This document shows, piece after piece, positions 19,300 through 30,312 of a stretch of 49,274 nt of DNA; the first letter of the stretch is position 1, and every line of letters starts with the position of its first letter. A program made the position numbers and the translations under genes. This DNA comes from Candidatus Curtissbacteria bacterium (GTDB taxonomy: Bacteria; Patescibacteriota; Microgenomatia; Curtissbacterales; GWA2-41-24). The stretch spans positions 1 through 49,274 of the forward strand of contig JACPEV010000002.1 of assembly GCA_016183325.1 (NCBI GenBank). Direction: 5' to 3'. The notes beneath the pieces are model-generated. The model made no database searches. It saw only the letters and a list, made by a program, of their open reading frames with translations, and was not told the origin of the DNA.

Positions 19300-20554
19300 T
19301 TGAAAATTTTTTTTGTCTGTGCGCAAAATAGAAGTGGAGTGAGACGTATTGGTGCAGGCTTTACACTCATTGAGCTTTTAATTGTGACGGCGATCATTGG
19401 CGTTATCTCCTCTTTTGTGGCGCTTAATATACTAGGTGGAGCCAGGGCAAAGGCCAGGGATAGTATTCGCAAGGCAAACTTGAAGCAAATCGAAAGTGCT
19501 CTGCAAGCTTATTATCTTGATCACAACTTGCAATATCCTCCCGATCCGGCAGTCAATAGTGGGACTGAGTTTACTTCTGAAACTGGAGCAAGCACTTGGC
19601 TTCCTGATCTTGCCCCTAATTATCTCAAGACCATGCCAGTAGACCCCAAACAAGCCGGGTTAATTACCCAATTGGCATTTCTGATTCAGGGATTTTTTGG
19701 CCAAGGGGAATTTCCGGAAGTGGCGGTCGCTGGCCTCTTTGATACAGGATCAGAGTCTTTTGAAACTCTACCATTTCCTCCAACCGGTTGGACAACTGGT
19801 GGCAATGCCAACTGGATTCAAAGCAGCTTTGAAGCCCAGGACGGCACACAATCCGCGGAGTCAGGCATAATAGGCCACACTAACCTTTTGGTGGAAAGTA
19901 AGCTCAGAGTCTAATTTTGATTATCTCTATTATTGCGTCGATAATGATACTTGTACCAAAGGCATCGGGTACGTGGGCAGGATTTCAGGTGTAGTTAATT
20001 GGACTCAAGTAACAGTTCCTCTTTCAGCAGGAACACACAGTATACTTTGGGCTTATGAAAAAGACGGTTCCGTTGTCTCAAACCAAGATAAAGGCTGGAT
20101 CGATAATATAACGATACCTGTTTCTGGCCCATCGCCCACACCAACCCCGACGCCTACTCCTACTCCTTCGCCCACCCCTACCCCATCTCCGTCACCCTCG
20201 CCTTCACCTTCACCTTCACCCACACCCTCACCGACACCTTCTCCATCACCATCCCCAAGTCCCTCGCCGTCTCCAAGCGCTGAACCATCTCCATCGCCAA
20301 GCGCCAGTCCAAGCCCTGTGGCGACTCCAACTCCATCCCCCACTCCTTCGCCTTCACCCTCGGCGTCAGCTAGTCCATCTCCTCCGAAGCAATTCTATTA
20401 CACTTATAATGTGCCTATCGATAGACAAACCTATGTTTTGTGGTCTACTTTAGAAAACTTAGATGATCCGCTTATCAATACTAAGCCGACGGCAGTTTGC
20501 ACCCAGCCGACACCGCCTAATACTAGTTACAACTACTGTCGAAAATCTCCTTGA
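19300..20554 (+). pseudogene. Type IV pilin-like secreted protein with Pro/Ser/Thr-rich C-terminal region, interrupted by a frameshift near 19885
   Basis: FTLIELLIVTAIIGVISSFVALNIL prepilin helix in ORF 19300-19914; the other frame reads [37 protein letters not shown]..., continuing the protein. Confidence 0.6.
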
Positions 20555-20660
20555 ACAGCTGACAGCTTCCCATCTGGTTTTCAGGCCCCAAGAGCGCCCC
20601 AAAGGGGACGGTCCTAGAAAGCCTTGACACAACAGTCTAAAAATGGCATAGTTTAATATA

Positions 20661-21320
20661 ATGCCTAGAGGTCCGCGATTCGTCTTTCCAAATGCTTTTT
20701 ACCATGTCTTTAATAGAGGCATCAACAAGCAACCAATCTTTTTAGCTAAAGCCGATTATCAATTCTTCCTTAAAAAACTCCTCGATCTCAAAAAGAAATA
20801 CGACCACTCTATCTATGCCTTTTGCCTTATGCCCAACCATTTCCATATCTCCATGCAAACGCGCAAAATCACCATCTCCAAAATCATAGCCTCGCTAGCC
20901 ACCAGTTATTCGATGTATTTTAACCGCACTTATTCCCATTTTGGCCCGGTATTTCAAAACCGATTCAAAAGCATTCTAATTGAAAACGATTCTTATTTCC
21001 TCAAGCTTTCTCAATATATTTATCTTAATCCTGTTAAAGCAAAATTGGTTGCGGATCCCCTAGCCTATGAATTCAGCAGCATCAGAGAGGCCTTAGGTAA
21101 GGAACCTCTGCATTTTCTTGATGAAGATATTATTAGACTGATTGGCCAAACCAAGAGTTCACAAGAAGAATATGCGCAGTTTATTTATGGTGGAGTTGAA
21201 GAAGACTTAATCGAAATTGAAAAATTATTTGAAAAAGAAGAAGTAGTGTTGGGGTCAGAAAGATTTGCTACGTTGACCCAAAAGAAGTATTTAAGAAGGC
21301 ATCTTAAAAACAATGCTTAG
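20661..21320 (+). mobile_element. REP-associated tyrosine (Y1/HUH) transposase, RAYT-like
   Basis: MPRGPRFVFPNAFYHVFNRGINKQPIF..., CLMPNHFHISM (HUH), YIYLNPVKAKLV; flanked by GGGACGGTCCT (20605-20615) and AGGACCGTCCC (21348-21358). Confidence 0.9.
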
Positions 21321-21388
21321 TTTAGACTATCACAATAGTTAATCTCAGGACCGTCCCTTAATTCCAACTCGCTGATGTCAGTTAACTG

Positions 21389-22714
21389 TTAAGGAGTAAG
21401 GGCGGCTTCCTCGGCATCAACCAGTCCCGATCCTTCCTGGTTTGCCGAAAGGAGAAGCAGATTATCGGCAGTCAGCTGTAGTTTGGCTTGAATCTGGTCT
21501 GGCGAAAAGCCCGGATGTGTTGACAAGACCAAAGCCGCACTTCCGGCTACATGAGGAGAAGCCATGGAAGTCCCGGACATTATGGTATAACCATTGCCCT
21601 TGTATGTCGAGTAAATGGAAACGCCGGGTGCCGCCAGATCCACCTCCGGGCCCCGGCTGGACCAATACGGCTGACCGTCCGTGGAATCGACAGCGGAAAC
21701 GGCGATACTTTCGGCATATTTGGCAGGATAGATAACCGTGTTATCGCCAGGACCAGAATTGCCAGCGGCGGCCACCACGGTGATACCGGCGGCTTTGGCG
21801 GCAATAACGGCATCATGAAAGCTTTGGATGTCAGATGAGGTGCCAAGGCTCATATTGATGATATTCATGTTATTGGCAATAGACCACTCTATGCCTTCAA
21901 TAATGTCGGAGACATAGCCGTAGCCGTTTCTGTTCAAAACCTTAACGGCATAAAGGTCGACTTGGTGGCCGACACCAACTACGCCAATTGAATTATTAAC
22001 TGCGGCAATAATACCGGCGACATGACTGCCGTGGCCGTTGTCATCTTCTGCTGTAGCGGCCGGGTTAATGGTATTGGTACCTCCTTTGATATTAGCGGCA
22101 AGATCCGGATGATCAAGATCAAATCCCGTGTCAATAACGGCGACTTTTATACTATCTGCTGCTGATGTTGTCCAAACTTTTTCGGCATCGATTCTATCAA
22201 CACCCCAAGGAACCGGTTGGGTTGAAGGACTCGGCGCCGGGGAAGATGAAGGTGACGGTGACGGACTTGGAGATGGCGTAGGCGTAGGTGAAGGTGAGGG
22301 CGAAGTGCTGGGTGATGGTGACGGTGTGGGTATTGGACTCGGACTGGGCGAAGGCGTTGGACTAGGGCTGGGTGATGGACGACAGCGTTGCCACCATTTG
22401 TGACAAAGTACAAATGCTTGGGCATCTTCCTCAACCCTAAAAACAGCCGGATTTGTCCTGAGGCTTGCGGCTTGACTAGTCGTCATCTCGGCCACCTGTG
22501 CATTGACTAGGGCAAGCCTTTTGATCCTTCTTGCCGACAGTCGCCCAAGAGTCCTCTCTTGATCTGGCACATCGACTTGCTTTTTAAAGGTAACAATGAA
22601 TCTTTTAGCCTCCGGCTTTGGAAGTTGGGGTCCTGAAGGAACTGTAAGCGCCCAAACGGGTTGGGCTATCAGCAGAAAAAGAAGCAGTAAAACAGACAAT
22701 GTCTGCCCGGGCAT
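21389..22714 (-). CDS. Secreted subtilisin-like (S8) serine protease with Pro/Ser-rich linker
   Basis: [47 protein letters not shown]-terminal signal peptide. Confidence 0.95.
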   Translation of the reverse strand: MPGQTLSVLLLLFLLIAQPVWALTVPSGPQLPKPEAKRFIVTFKKQVDVPDQERTLGRLSARRIKRLALVNAQVAEMTTSQAASLRTNPAVFRVEEDAQAFVLCHKWWQRCRPSPSPSPTPSPSPSPIPTPSPSPSTSPSPSPTPTPSPSPSPSPSSSPAPSPSTQPVPWGVDRIDAEKVWTTSAADSIKVAVIDTGFDLDHPDLAANIKGGTNTINPAATAEDDNGHGSHVAGIIAAVNNSIGVVGVGHQVDLYAVKVLNRNGYGYVSDIIEGIEWSIANNMNIINMSLGTSSDIQSFHDAVIAAKAAGITVVAAAGNSGPGDNTVIYPAKYAESIAVSAVDSTDGQPYWSSRGPEVDLAAPGVSIYSTYKGNGYTIMSGTSMASPHVAGSAALVLSTHPGFSPDQIQAKLQLTADNLLLLSANQEGSGLVDAEEAALTP

Positions 22715-22761
22715 TATTTAAACTATAATCCCCTTTGCCCAAAACATCAAGAACTGTACAG

Positions 22762-22884
22762 GTAACAGGTTAGTTCTTTCCAGTAGTCATCCTGGAAGGA
22801 GGCTGAAAGCCGACTGAGAGGATCTAAAAAGATTCTATCGCTACGCTCCAGAATGACGTCTACTGGAGAAAACTAACCTCTTAC
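22762..22884. repeat. Inverted-repeat element GTAACAGGTTAGTT...AACTAACCTCTTAC with inner GTCATCCTGGA/TCCAGAATGAC
   Basis: Read directly. Confidence 0.8.
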
Positions 22885-22907
22885 TAATATTCAAGAGCTT
22901 GCTGAAA

Positions 22908-23121
22908 ACCTATCTTTTCTTGTCATTCCGAACAAGCCCTCGGTATTCGCCTTTCAGGCTCAAAAGTATGTTTTCTCTTCAATTCATCCGAGGCCTGATA
23001 GGCCTCGGTATTCTTGAAGTAGAAAATAAATTCAGGATGACATATCAGAGATGACAAAAAGACAGTTTATTACAACAACCTTTTCTTGACAATCCGAAGC
23101 TGAAAGGTTTTCAGCAGCCTT
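22908..23121. repeat. Inverted-repeat element (GCTGAAAACCT...AGGTTTTCAGCAGC) containing an 85-nt repeat also at about 35868-35950
   Basis: AAGCCCTCGGTATTCGCCTTTCAGGCTCAAAAGTATGTTTTCTCTTCAATTCATCCGAGGCCTGATAGGCCTCGGTATTCTTGAAGT at both loci. Confidence 0.8.
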
Positions 23122-23230
23122 AGAGAATTACTATTGAGGCAAGACAAACTTGACCGACATCGGCCGAAATTTCAGAGAGCCTATTCAGCTTTGCTTTAGT
23201 AATTGTATTCATGCCAGATATTTATCCAAA

Positions 23231-23268
23231 AAAGGGACCGCAAGCCTGCCCTACTTACGGTCCCTAAA
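23231..23268 (-). terminator. Possible intrinsic terminator hairpin
   Basis: GGGACCGcaag...cttaCGGTCCC downstream of the minus-strand CDS at 23317-24369. Confidence 0.45.
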
Positions 23269-23273
23269 TAGTC

Positions 23274-23323
23274 GTTAATGGTTAATGGTTAATGGTTAAT
23301 GGTTTATGGTTAATAGTTAATGG
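23274..23323. repeat. 7-bp tandem repeat (GGTTAAT)n
   Basis: gttaatggttaatggttaatggttaatggtttatggttaatagttaatgg. Confidence 0.9.
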
Positions 23324-24369
23324 ACTTTGTCTTTTCGTGACTTCACCAGTCCGTTGGCAACCTCCGCCAAAGTTTCTTCGCGGCCATTAGTAATTCTTCC
23401 CCTTCCGTACCTTGAGAGAAAAATTCCCAAAGGCGCCAAACTTGCCATCGAGACCATGCCCAAAACTCCAACTCCAGTCTGTGGCTGTGTTTTAACTCCC
23501 AGAACCTGTCCGCCAGAGGGTGATGGCGTGGGATTTATGACATTGACTGTTTGGGTAACTGTCTGGCTAATGGTCGGATTTTGAGTTTGAGTCTGGGTAT
23601 TGGTTTGGGTATTGGTTTGTGTTTGAGTCTGCGTTTGGCTTTGACCTTGCGGTGAGGGGCTTGGAGAAGCTATCGGCGATGGTGACGGACTGGGTGAAGG
23701 GCTTGGGCTGGCACTCGGTGACGGACTGGGACTTGGACTTGGTGATGGTGATGGTGACGGACTCGGTGATGGTGATGGTGATGGTGACGGACTCGGAGGG
23801 CTGGGTGGTGGTGTCGGAACTTGCACCTTAACCTTAAAACTAATTTGGATTATAAACTCGTTGCAACCATTTTGGTTACCCAAAAGTAGACCGTGGCCAA
23901 CGATTCCGTCCGGCATTGGGGTATTGTTAAACTCAAAGTTACCGTCTCCGTTAACATCCCAAGTCATTCGGGTTGAACCCGGAACGTAGACAAGCTGACC
24001 ACTGCCGGTCATCCGAATAACCACAGTATCAGATTTACCGGCCGCATTATCCGCCCAAACCTTGGCCACACTAGAACTATCGCTGAAAGAACCACTGGGC
24101 AGAGTTACTTTAATTCTGAGGTTTTCGGCAGTCGTTTGCAGATTGGTATTGTGAATCTCTGCGTAAAACTGCGCTTGCTCACCCGGCTTTAAGGCGACTT
24201 GATGTTGCCAGGAATTGCCGGCTGCCAAATATAAAAGGGTCAGGTTAGGATTCCAGGCCCAAGCAGATTTCAAAATCGAACCCAAACTGGCCAAACTCAA
24301 AACGAAAGCTGCCAAAATCGAAAGTCCCAAAATCCAGCTAATTCTCAAAAGTTTAACTGGTATATCCAT
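23317..24369 (-). CDS. Cell-surface protein with S/P-rich linker and C-terminal sortase-type signal candidate (QPQTG-TM-RYGRGR)
   Basis: N-terminal TM; ...VLGVKTQPQTGVGVLGMVSMASLAPLGIFLSRYGRGR... Confidence 0.7.
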   Translation of the reverse strand: MDIPVKLLRISWILGLSILAAFVLSLASLGSILKSAWAWNPNLTLLYLAAGNSWQHQVALKPGEQAQFYAEIHNTNLQTTAENLRIKVTLPSGSFSDSSSVAKVWADNAAGKSDTVVIRMTGSGQLVYVPGSTRMTWDVNGDGNFEFNNTPMPDGIVGHGLLLGNQNGCNEFIIQISFKVKVQVPTPPPSPPSPSPSPSPSPSPSPSPSPSPSPSPSPSASPSPSPSPSPSPIASPSPSPQGQSQTQTQTQTNTQTNTQTQTQNPTISQTVTQTVNVINPTPSPSGGQVLGVKTQPQTGVGVLGMVSMASLAPLGIFLSRYGRGRITNGREETLAEVANGLVKSRKDKVH

Positions 24370-24386
24370 TTACTATTCCACCCCTT

Positions 24387-27176
24387 TTAGGAGATTGAAA
24401 ACCGTCCTTGATCTTGATCATCGTCATCGCCTTCAAAAAGACTTTGGCCTAATTTAAACCTTCGCCTAAGGGCTTGGCGTCTCTGCTCAAGCACGGCAAT
24501 GGCCCAAGCTGGAACAATTGGCGCAACTTCACTTACATTGGGCCTTTGCCCTATTGATGTTCCAACGCTCTGCACTCTGGTCGCCTCTGCCACTCTTCCA
24601 GCCTCAATCAGCTCAAGTTCCCTCTTGATATCGGCAATCGCCATCTGATCCTGCTCGCTTTGCCAAACGTCTTCAATTTGTGAAGCTACTGAAGCTACTA
24701 CCACAAAGCGTCGATCATCCTCAAGCGGCTGATCAGCAATTACGCAAGTGTAATAAGTATACTCATTACCTCTGGTTAATGGGTTCGGGTCAACTGCCGC
24801 CTCAATAGCAGTCACCTGGAGTTTTACTTCCCTGCCATTAGTATAGATCTCAGTAAGGATATCGCCTGGTTCCAACGTCTTTAGTCTATATGCATTCTCA
24901 ACTGGACCTTTTCCTTTCAAGGCCAAATGGATTGCCCTCTGGCGCGTATCTTGCCCGTTGACGGACAATTGGCTAAATGCATTGCTTTTGACCATTTTAT
25001 ACTTTCCCTCTTCCTCGATAAACGGCGCCTCATTAACAGCGGCTTCAAGTATTACCTTCCCCTCTCTTTCCACCTTTACTGAAGTGAGCCTGTTTTCAGC
25101 TTCAAGAGGTGTAAAGACAGAATCTTGCCTAAGTTCAATTGCGCTGCCCTCAAGACCCGTCGGAGCTGGTCTTGGTAGTAGCACCTCTGGCGGTGAGGGC
25201 AAAACCTCGGTTATCGGAGGCACTTGAACCACCTCCGGCATTGGAGTAGGCGTGGGCGTTGCAGTCGGAGTCGGGGTTCTGGTTGCTGTCGGAGCAGGTC
25301 CCACTTCTTCCTCTTGCGGTGTGGGAGTGGCAGTTGCGGTCTTTGTAGCCGTTGCAGTTGCCACGGCAGTTGCGGTTTTAGTCGGCGTTGCCTCGGGAGT
25401 TTTAGCCGCTGTCGCTACCGGCGTGGGCGTGTGTTTCTCTGGCGTCGGTGTAGGAATCGACGTCTTGGTAGGTACTGGTGTTGGTGTGTGTTCAACCGGA
25501 GTTGGCGTTGGGAATGGTGTATTAGTTGGAACAGGAGTTGGAGTATGCGGAACCTTAGTCGGTGTTGGTATCTGTGTCTCAGTTGGTACAGGTGTCGGTG
25601 TGTGAGAAACCTTAGTCGGAGTTGGAATGGGCGTGTCGGTTGGAACCGGTGTTGGTTTATGAGGTCTGGGCGTTGGGGTCGGTTCGCCGCCTGGCCAACC
25701 ATAAACCGGTTTTGGAGCAAACCAACTCAAAGCGCCCCAAATCTTCCCCAAAACACCCTGTTTTTGGTTTCCCGCTTCTTGCTCTTGACTAACCAATGCT
25801 TCCGGTTGATTATTGTCAACATGGCTTTCGGCAATCTCACCAGTTACGCCAGACACTGCCTCAACAGGCTCGGCAAGCACCAAATTTGCTTCCTGAATGA
25901 CTCCAGCCGCTCTTGGTCCTACCTCAAACTCCAAAACTTGACCGTCTACCAGCCTGTTATAATCGGTGCCTTTTTTGCCATTATCTTGCGCCAGTTCTTC
26001 CAAAAATCGCCAATCAGTTGCGCCTGTTTGATCAACTTCTCGAAGATCAATGCCGGTTATTCTTTGAACTTCGCGATTAACCGCCCAGTTGGCCGTATCA
26101 AAACCAGCTTTTCTTTTTTGGGCATCAAGTCTAACACTCATCGAATCTAAAAGCTTAATAATTTCGCCAGAACTTAAGTCGGCAGTTGTCAACCCAAGCC
26201 TTGGCCTGACTTCTGCTCTAGGCAGAACCAGAACATGAGGATCTGAAGCCTGATCTAAACTTCTACTAACCGGAGTCGGCACATTTTTGGAATCTGCTTG
26301 AGGATATGCTTCCGGCGAAGGGTTCATAATCTGAGTAACCGCCAGAGCCACACCGGCGAAGCCCCCTATTCCCAAAATGCTGGCAACTCTAGTCTTATGT
26401 GGATAATTTTCCCGAGCACCATCATTATTAAACTTTCCAACCGCATCGAAAGATCCATTTGCCTGCGGGCCTCTCACGATCGAATCGGCTACCTGCTGAC
26501 CATACTCATCCATAGCGCCAGCCAACTTCCCAAGTCCCACCCCTCGCGTCAGTCGAACTATTTCTCCATATTGTCCAAAGGTGGATATTTGCTCCGGCTC
26601 GGCCTTTTTAACTTTTCGCCAGATTCCTCCAAGTTTTTTGGTAAATTCTGCTGTTTGGGCCAAAGTCTCGCGCGTCAACTCGCTTTCACCAAAAAGAAAA
26701 TCTCTGACATTCTGGGCAATTGCAGGATTCAGATATTCCTTTGCCTCTTCCCCTGCTCTGTCGCGAAGTTGGCAAAAATACCCCTCTAAAGAATCGGGGT
26801 TTGGATTATCAAGAAGATCATTGAGACTTAAACCATGGTGACTGAGTACTTCTCGAAGACAATTAATTCCTACATTTCTAAGATAGACGTGGGCTGTTTC
26901 AATAGCTAAATTAGGATCATCTTCGTATCTTCCCTGGGTAAACGCCGTCTTGACGTATTCTTGAGGCCTAGAAAATGAATCACCGGCAATTCCCGAAGAT
27001 ACTCTCTGTCCGACTAAATTAAAACCCGCTTCACGAACTAACTTCCTTGCCTTCTTCGCTATATCTCTTACCGGTTCGTTATAACGTCTGCGCCCCTCCA
27101 CGGGCATTTCGCTGCTTTGAGACGCAATAATGCCCTCGTGGCCTTGGGAATTTCGTTCTACAGATATGGCAGCCAT
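24387..27176 (-). CDS. Large protein with TM segment, long P/T-rich linker and C-terminal sortase-like domain
   Basis: TM-like [25 protein letters not shown] linker; [48 protein letters not shown]...[23 protein letters not shown] (His...TC...DRR pattern). Confidence 0.65.
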   Translation of the reverse strand: MAAISVERNSQGHEGIIASQSSEMPVEGRRRYNEPVRDIAKKARKLVREAGFNLVGQRVSSGIAGDSFSRPQEYVKTAFTQGRYEDDPNLAIETAHVYLRNVGINCLREVLSHHGLSLNDLLDNPNPDSLEGYFCQLRDRAGEEAKEYLNPAIAQNVRDFLFGESELTRETLAQTAEFTKKLGGIWRKVKKAEPEQISTFGQYGEIVRLTRGVGLGKLAGAMDEYGQQVADSIVRGPQANGSFDAVGKFNNDGARENYPHKTRVASILGIGGFAGVALAVTQIMNPSPEAYPQADSKNVPTPVSRSLDQASDPHVLVLPRAEVRPRLGLTTADLSSGEIIKLLDSMSVRLDAQKRKAGFDTANWAVNREVQRITGIDLREVDQTGATDWRFLEELAQDNGKKGTDYNRLVDGQVLEFEVGPRAAGVIQEANLVLAEPVEAVSGVTGEIAESHVDNNQPEALVSQEQEAGNQKQGVLGKIWGALSWFAPKPVYGWPGGEPTPTPRPHKPTPVPTDTPIPTPTKVSHTPTPVPTETQIPTPTKVPHTPTPVPTNTPFPTPTPVEHTPTPVPTKTSIPTPTPEKHTPTPVATAAKTPEATPTKTATAVATATATKTATATPTPQEEEVGPAPTATRTPTPTATPTPTPMPEVVQVPPITEVLPSPPEVLLPRPAPTGLEGSAIELRQDSVFTPLEAENRLTSVKVEREGKVILEAAVNEAPFIEEEGKYKMVKSNAFSQLSVNGQDTRQRAIHLALKGKGPVENAYRLKTLEPGDILTEIYTNGREVKLQVTAIEAAVDPNPLTRGNEYTYYTCVIADQPLEDDRRFVVVASVASQIEDVWQSEQDQMAIADIKRELELIEAGRVAEATRVQSVGTSIGQRPNVSEVAPIVPAWAIAVLEQRRQALRRRFKLGQSLFEGDDDDQDQGRFSIS

Positions 27177-27476
27177 ATAATTTTATAATCTGCGGACTAT
27201 ATCAAAAATGACTTTTTTTGTCAAATATTATGGGACCTTGACAGAATTATGGGGCAGAAAAATTTCTAAATAATTTCGTTTGGAACTATACACTATAGAT
27301 TTGTCAGTGTCAAATTTGGGCCAAAAATTAGAAAAAAATAAATGAATAATCAACTTACCCAAAAATTTCCAAGAAATTTACTCAAAAATCGCTTTTTCGA
27401 AAATGATTATCCTATTCTGTCAACCCAAACCATCGACCCTCTTGACAAACAGAATCAACTTGTTCTAATGTAAAAA

Positions 27477-27571
27477 AGGAAAGCAACTTAGCTGCCCTAA
27501 GTCGCTTCCCTTACACCTCAAAAGAGCATTGCTATTCGAGTTTCAGTCTGCGGTAGTGATGCTCTTTTCTT
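27477..27571. promoter_or_regulatory. Two adjacent hairpins, possible terminators or small structured RNA
   Basis: GGAAAGCAACTTAG/CTAAGTCGCTTCC and AAAAGAGCAT...ATGCTCTTTT; minus strand has a T-run after the first hairpin. Confidence 0.4.
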
Positions 27572-28039
27572 ATGTATTTAATTAACTTTCAAGATTTCAA
27601 ATCTTAAATAAATCCTGAAATTATTTCCCAAGAATTATTAGTGTAACCCTGAAAGTCATCTACGCCAATCCTCTTTAGGAAAAACGTAGCTTCAGCCTGC
27701 CTTCTGACTTTATCACCCCTCTATAATTTTTGTCAAGTCCCAACTTTGTCCGATAGTAAAATAACAAGCATAAATTTGATAACCTAGAGTTATAAAATAG
27801 TACCAATCAAATTAGTTTAGCCTATTATAGTAGGAAAAACGATTTAATTAATTGTTACATTGATCAATTGTTAAATTGCTTTCAAACAATTTAGCAATAG
27901 AGCAATTTAGCAATTCGATTCGAGGCTAAATGATATAGTAGTATATAATAAGGGAAGTTGGGGAAGTTGGGGTAATTAGGGGGCGGGGCTTGCGCTTTGA
28001 GTGGACGATTTTTAGAGGTGGATCCACGTAGACCTTGAC

Positions 28040-28939
28040 TCACCGACTCATCGATTCATCGATTCTCCCAAACACCATCTTCCCTGCCGCCGTCTGTAAG
28101 ACTTTTTGCACCACAACATCCACTTTTTTACCCAAAAGCCCTCTTCCTGCCTCAACCACTACCATCGTTCCATCATCAAGATATCCCACTCCCTGGTCTT
28201 TTTCGCGACCGACAGCCGTGATTTTAATATTCAACCGCTCATTGGGCAAAACAACAGTTTTAACTGCACTTGCCAGCTCATTGATATTGAGAACTTTTAT
28301 CTTATTTACGCGAGCGACTTTATTCAGGTTGTAATCCAGTGTCAAAATCTTAGCTCCAATACTTTTGGCTGCCCGTACCAACTTTTCATCAACTCCACCT
28401 TCGCGAGGCTCAAAAGATAAAACCTCGACTTTGACATTTTTTTCAGCCTGAATCTGCCTCAAATTATCAAGCCCCCGCCTTCCCCGCGCCCTTTTGATCT
28501 CGTCGGCGCTATCGGAAAGCCTGTGAAGTTCTCCGATTACAGAGGGCATCAAAAGCAATGTCCCAAACATAAATCCGCTAGCAGAAATCTCAACTATCCT
28601 GCCATCCACCAGAACAGAAGTATCCACAAGTACCGGGTTGATATATTTATTTGTCTGACTTGTTTTCCTCCTTAGATTCCCAGAAACTTGAGGCAGATAA
28701 CTGGCAATTTGACGGGAGATAGCACTCATTCCTGCCTTGCCCGCAAGTTTTAGTAAATCCGGCGAAATAAACCCCAAAATTCCAAAGGCAATCGCAGCTA
28801 AGATAAAAAAGTAATTGCCAGTTGCAAAAAAAAGCTCTCGCGGAGGCACGATTTGAGCAATTAAAACCCCCACTGCCCCGAAAAATACAGCCAAAAGTGA
28901 TCTCGCAAACCGGTTTGGTTTCATATTTATGCACCGCAA
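28040..28939 (-). CDS. PIN/TRAM-domain membrane protein (YacL-like)
   Basis: VDTSVLVDGRIVEISASGF...ILTLDYNLNKVARVNKIKVLNINELASAVKTVVLPNERLNIKITAVGREKDQGVGYLDDGTMVVVE. Confidence 0.9.
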   Translation of the reverse strand: MRCINMKPNRFARSLLAVFFGAVGVLIAQIVPPRELFFATGNYFFILAAIAFGILGFISPDLLKLAGKAGMSAISRQIASYLPQVSGNLRRKTSQTNKYINPVLVDTSVLVDGRIVEISASGFMFGTLLLMPSVIGELHRLSDSADEIKRARGRRGLDNLRQIQAEKNVKVEVLSFEPREGGVDEKLVRAAKSIGAKILTLDYNLNKVARVNKIKVLNINELASAVKTVVLPNERLNIKITAVGREKDQGVGYLDDGTMVVVEAGRGLLGKKVDVVVQKVLQTAAGKMVFGRIDESMSR

Positions 28940-30312
28940 GCGTAGCGAATTGCCGCCTCAAGACCAGAAAAACGCTCGCTGGAAATAATGTCGGAAAAAC
29001 CCATTCTTTTTGCCTCAGCTTTTCTTTTGTCAAAATTATTTACAGATCGTAGCTCGCCAAGTAAACCCACTTCTCCAAAAGCACAAATCTTAGGCTCAAT
29101 CGGTTTGTCCCAAGCAGCCGAAGCCACGGCCAAAGCTGCGGAAAGGTCCGCTGCCGGCTCGCCTATTTTTAAACCTCCCGCCACATTAACATAAACGTCA
29201 GAACTGTTAAGTTTAACACCGGTCCGGGAAAGCGCTGCTAAAACAATCTGTACTCTTGAAAAATCAAGGCCGGTAACTCTTCTGGTGGGCAAACCGAATA
29301 AACTCGACGTGCAAAGAGCCTGAACCTCAGCCAAAATCGGCCTTCCGCCGGCAATCGTAGAAGTTACTACACTACCCACTCGCCCCGCGCTCCTCTCTGC
29401 CAAGAATATTTCCGAAGGATTAGCTACCTCTACAAGTCCGCTATCTCGCATTTCAAATACCCCCACTTCAAAAGTCGATCCGAACCTGTTCTTAAGAGAT
29501 CTCAAAAGTCTGAATGAATGCATGCCATCTCCTTCAAGATTACACACGGCATCAACTAAATGTTCCAAAACCTTTGGTCCGGCTATACTTCCTTCTTTGG
29601 TCACGTGTCCGACAATAAAAATCGGAACTCCGCTTGATTTTGCCAGCCTTTGCAAAATTTGTGCACACTCCCTGACTTGACCAACACTTCCGGCAGAACC
29701 CGTCAGCTTATCCGTAAATATAGTCTGGATTGAATCTACAATCGCCAGTCTTGGTACAACTTTGTAGCATGCCGCCAAAATTGCCTCAACATTTGTGGTT
29801 GCCAGTATATATAGATTTTCTGGTGGTTTGCTGATTCTGTCTGAACGAAGTTTGACTTGCTGTGCCGACTCCTCAGCGGTAACGTAGAGCACGGAGTGCT
29901 GGTTATCAGGTATTCGGGTACTCAGGCTATCAGGTTTTTTTCTACCTGATGACCTGACACCCTGATGGCCTGGTAACCCTGCTACAATGTGCATAGCACA
30001 TTGCAAAAGCAGCGTGCTTTTGCCAATTCCCGGCTCGCCGGAAATCAAAACAATCGATCCGGGCACAATCCCACCACCTAAAACCCGATCAAACTCCGAA
30101 AAGCCCGTTGGGATCCTCTTGATTTGCTGACTCTTGACTTCGGAAAGCTTAATTAAATTTTGAGTTAACTGTTCACCGTTAACTGTCAACTGTGAACTCG
30201 GCAAGACTGTCTCGACCAGGCTATTCCACTCCCCGCAATTGGGACACTTGCCCAAAAACGAGGCAGATTTGTACCCGCACTGTTGACAAACAAACTCACT
30301 TCGCAATTTCAT
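28927..30312 (-). CDS. radA: DNA repair protein RadA/Sms
   Basis: FVCQQCGYKSASFLGKCPNCGEWNS; ISGEPGIGKSTLLLQ; LYVTAEESAQQVKLR. Confidence 0.96.
   Translation of the reverse strand: MKLRSEFVCQQCGYKSASFLGKCPNCGEWNSLVETVLPSSQLTVNGEQLTQNLIKLSEVKSQQIKRIPTGFSEFDRVLGGGIVPGSIVLISGEPGIGKSTLLLQCAMHIVAGLPGHQGVRSSGRKKPDSLSTRIPDNQHSVLYVTAEESAQQVKLRSDRISKPPENLYILATTNVEAILAACYKVVPRLAIVDSIQTIFTDKLTGSAGSVGQVRECAQILQRLAKSSGVPIFIVGHVTKEGSIAGPKVLEHLVDAVCNLEGDGMHSFRLLRSLKNRFGSTFEVGVFEMRDSGLVEVANPSEIFLAERSAGRVGSVVTSTIAGGRPILAEVQALCTSSLFGLPTRRVTGLDFSRVQIVLAALSRTGVKLNSSDVYVNVAGGLKIGEPAADLSAALAVASAAWDKPIEPKICAFGEVGLLGELRSVNNFDKRKAEAKRMGFSDIISSERFSGLEAAIRYACGA

Noticed and set aside
20053-20343. Gly/Asp/Val-rich minus-strand ORF
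   Set aside because: Antisense translation of the (SP)n/(TP)n tract.
20661-22714. Prophage or large mobile island
   Set aside because: Only a RAYT-type transposase is present; no phage structural, integrase or conjugation genes were recognised.
23274-23323. Possible CRISPR-like array
   Set aside because: It is a 7-bp microsatellite (GGTTAAT)n without spacers.
25224-26150. 308-aa plus-strand ORF
   Set aside because: Antisense to the P/T-rich linker of the 24387-27176 CDS; Arg/Trp/Cys-rich composition is a repeat artefact.
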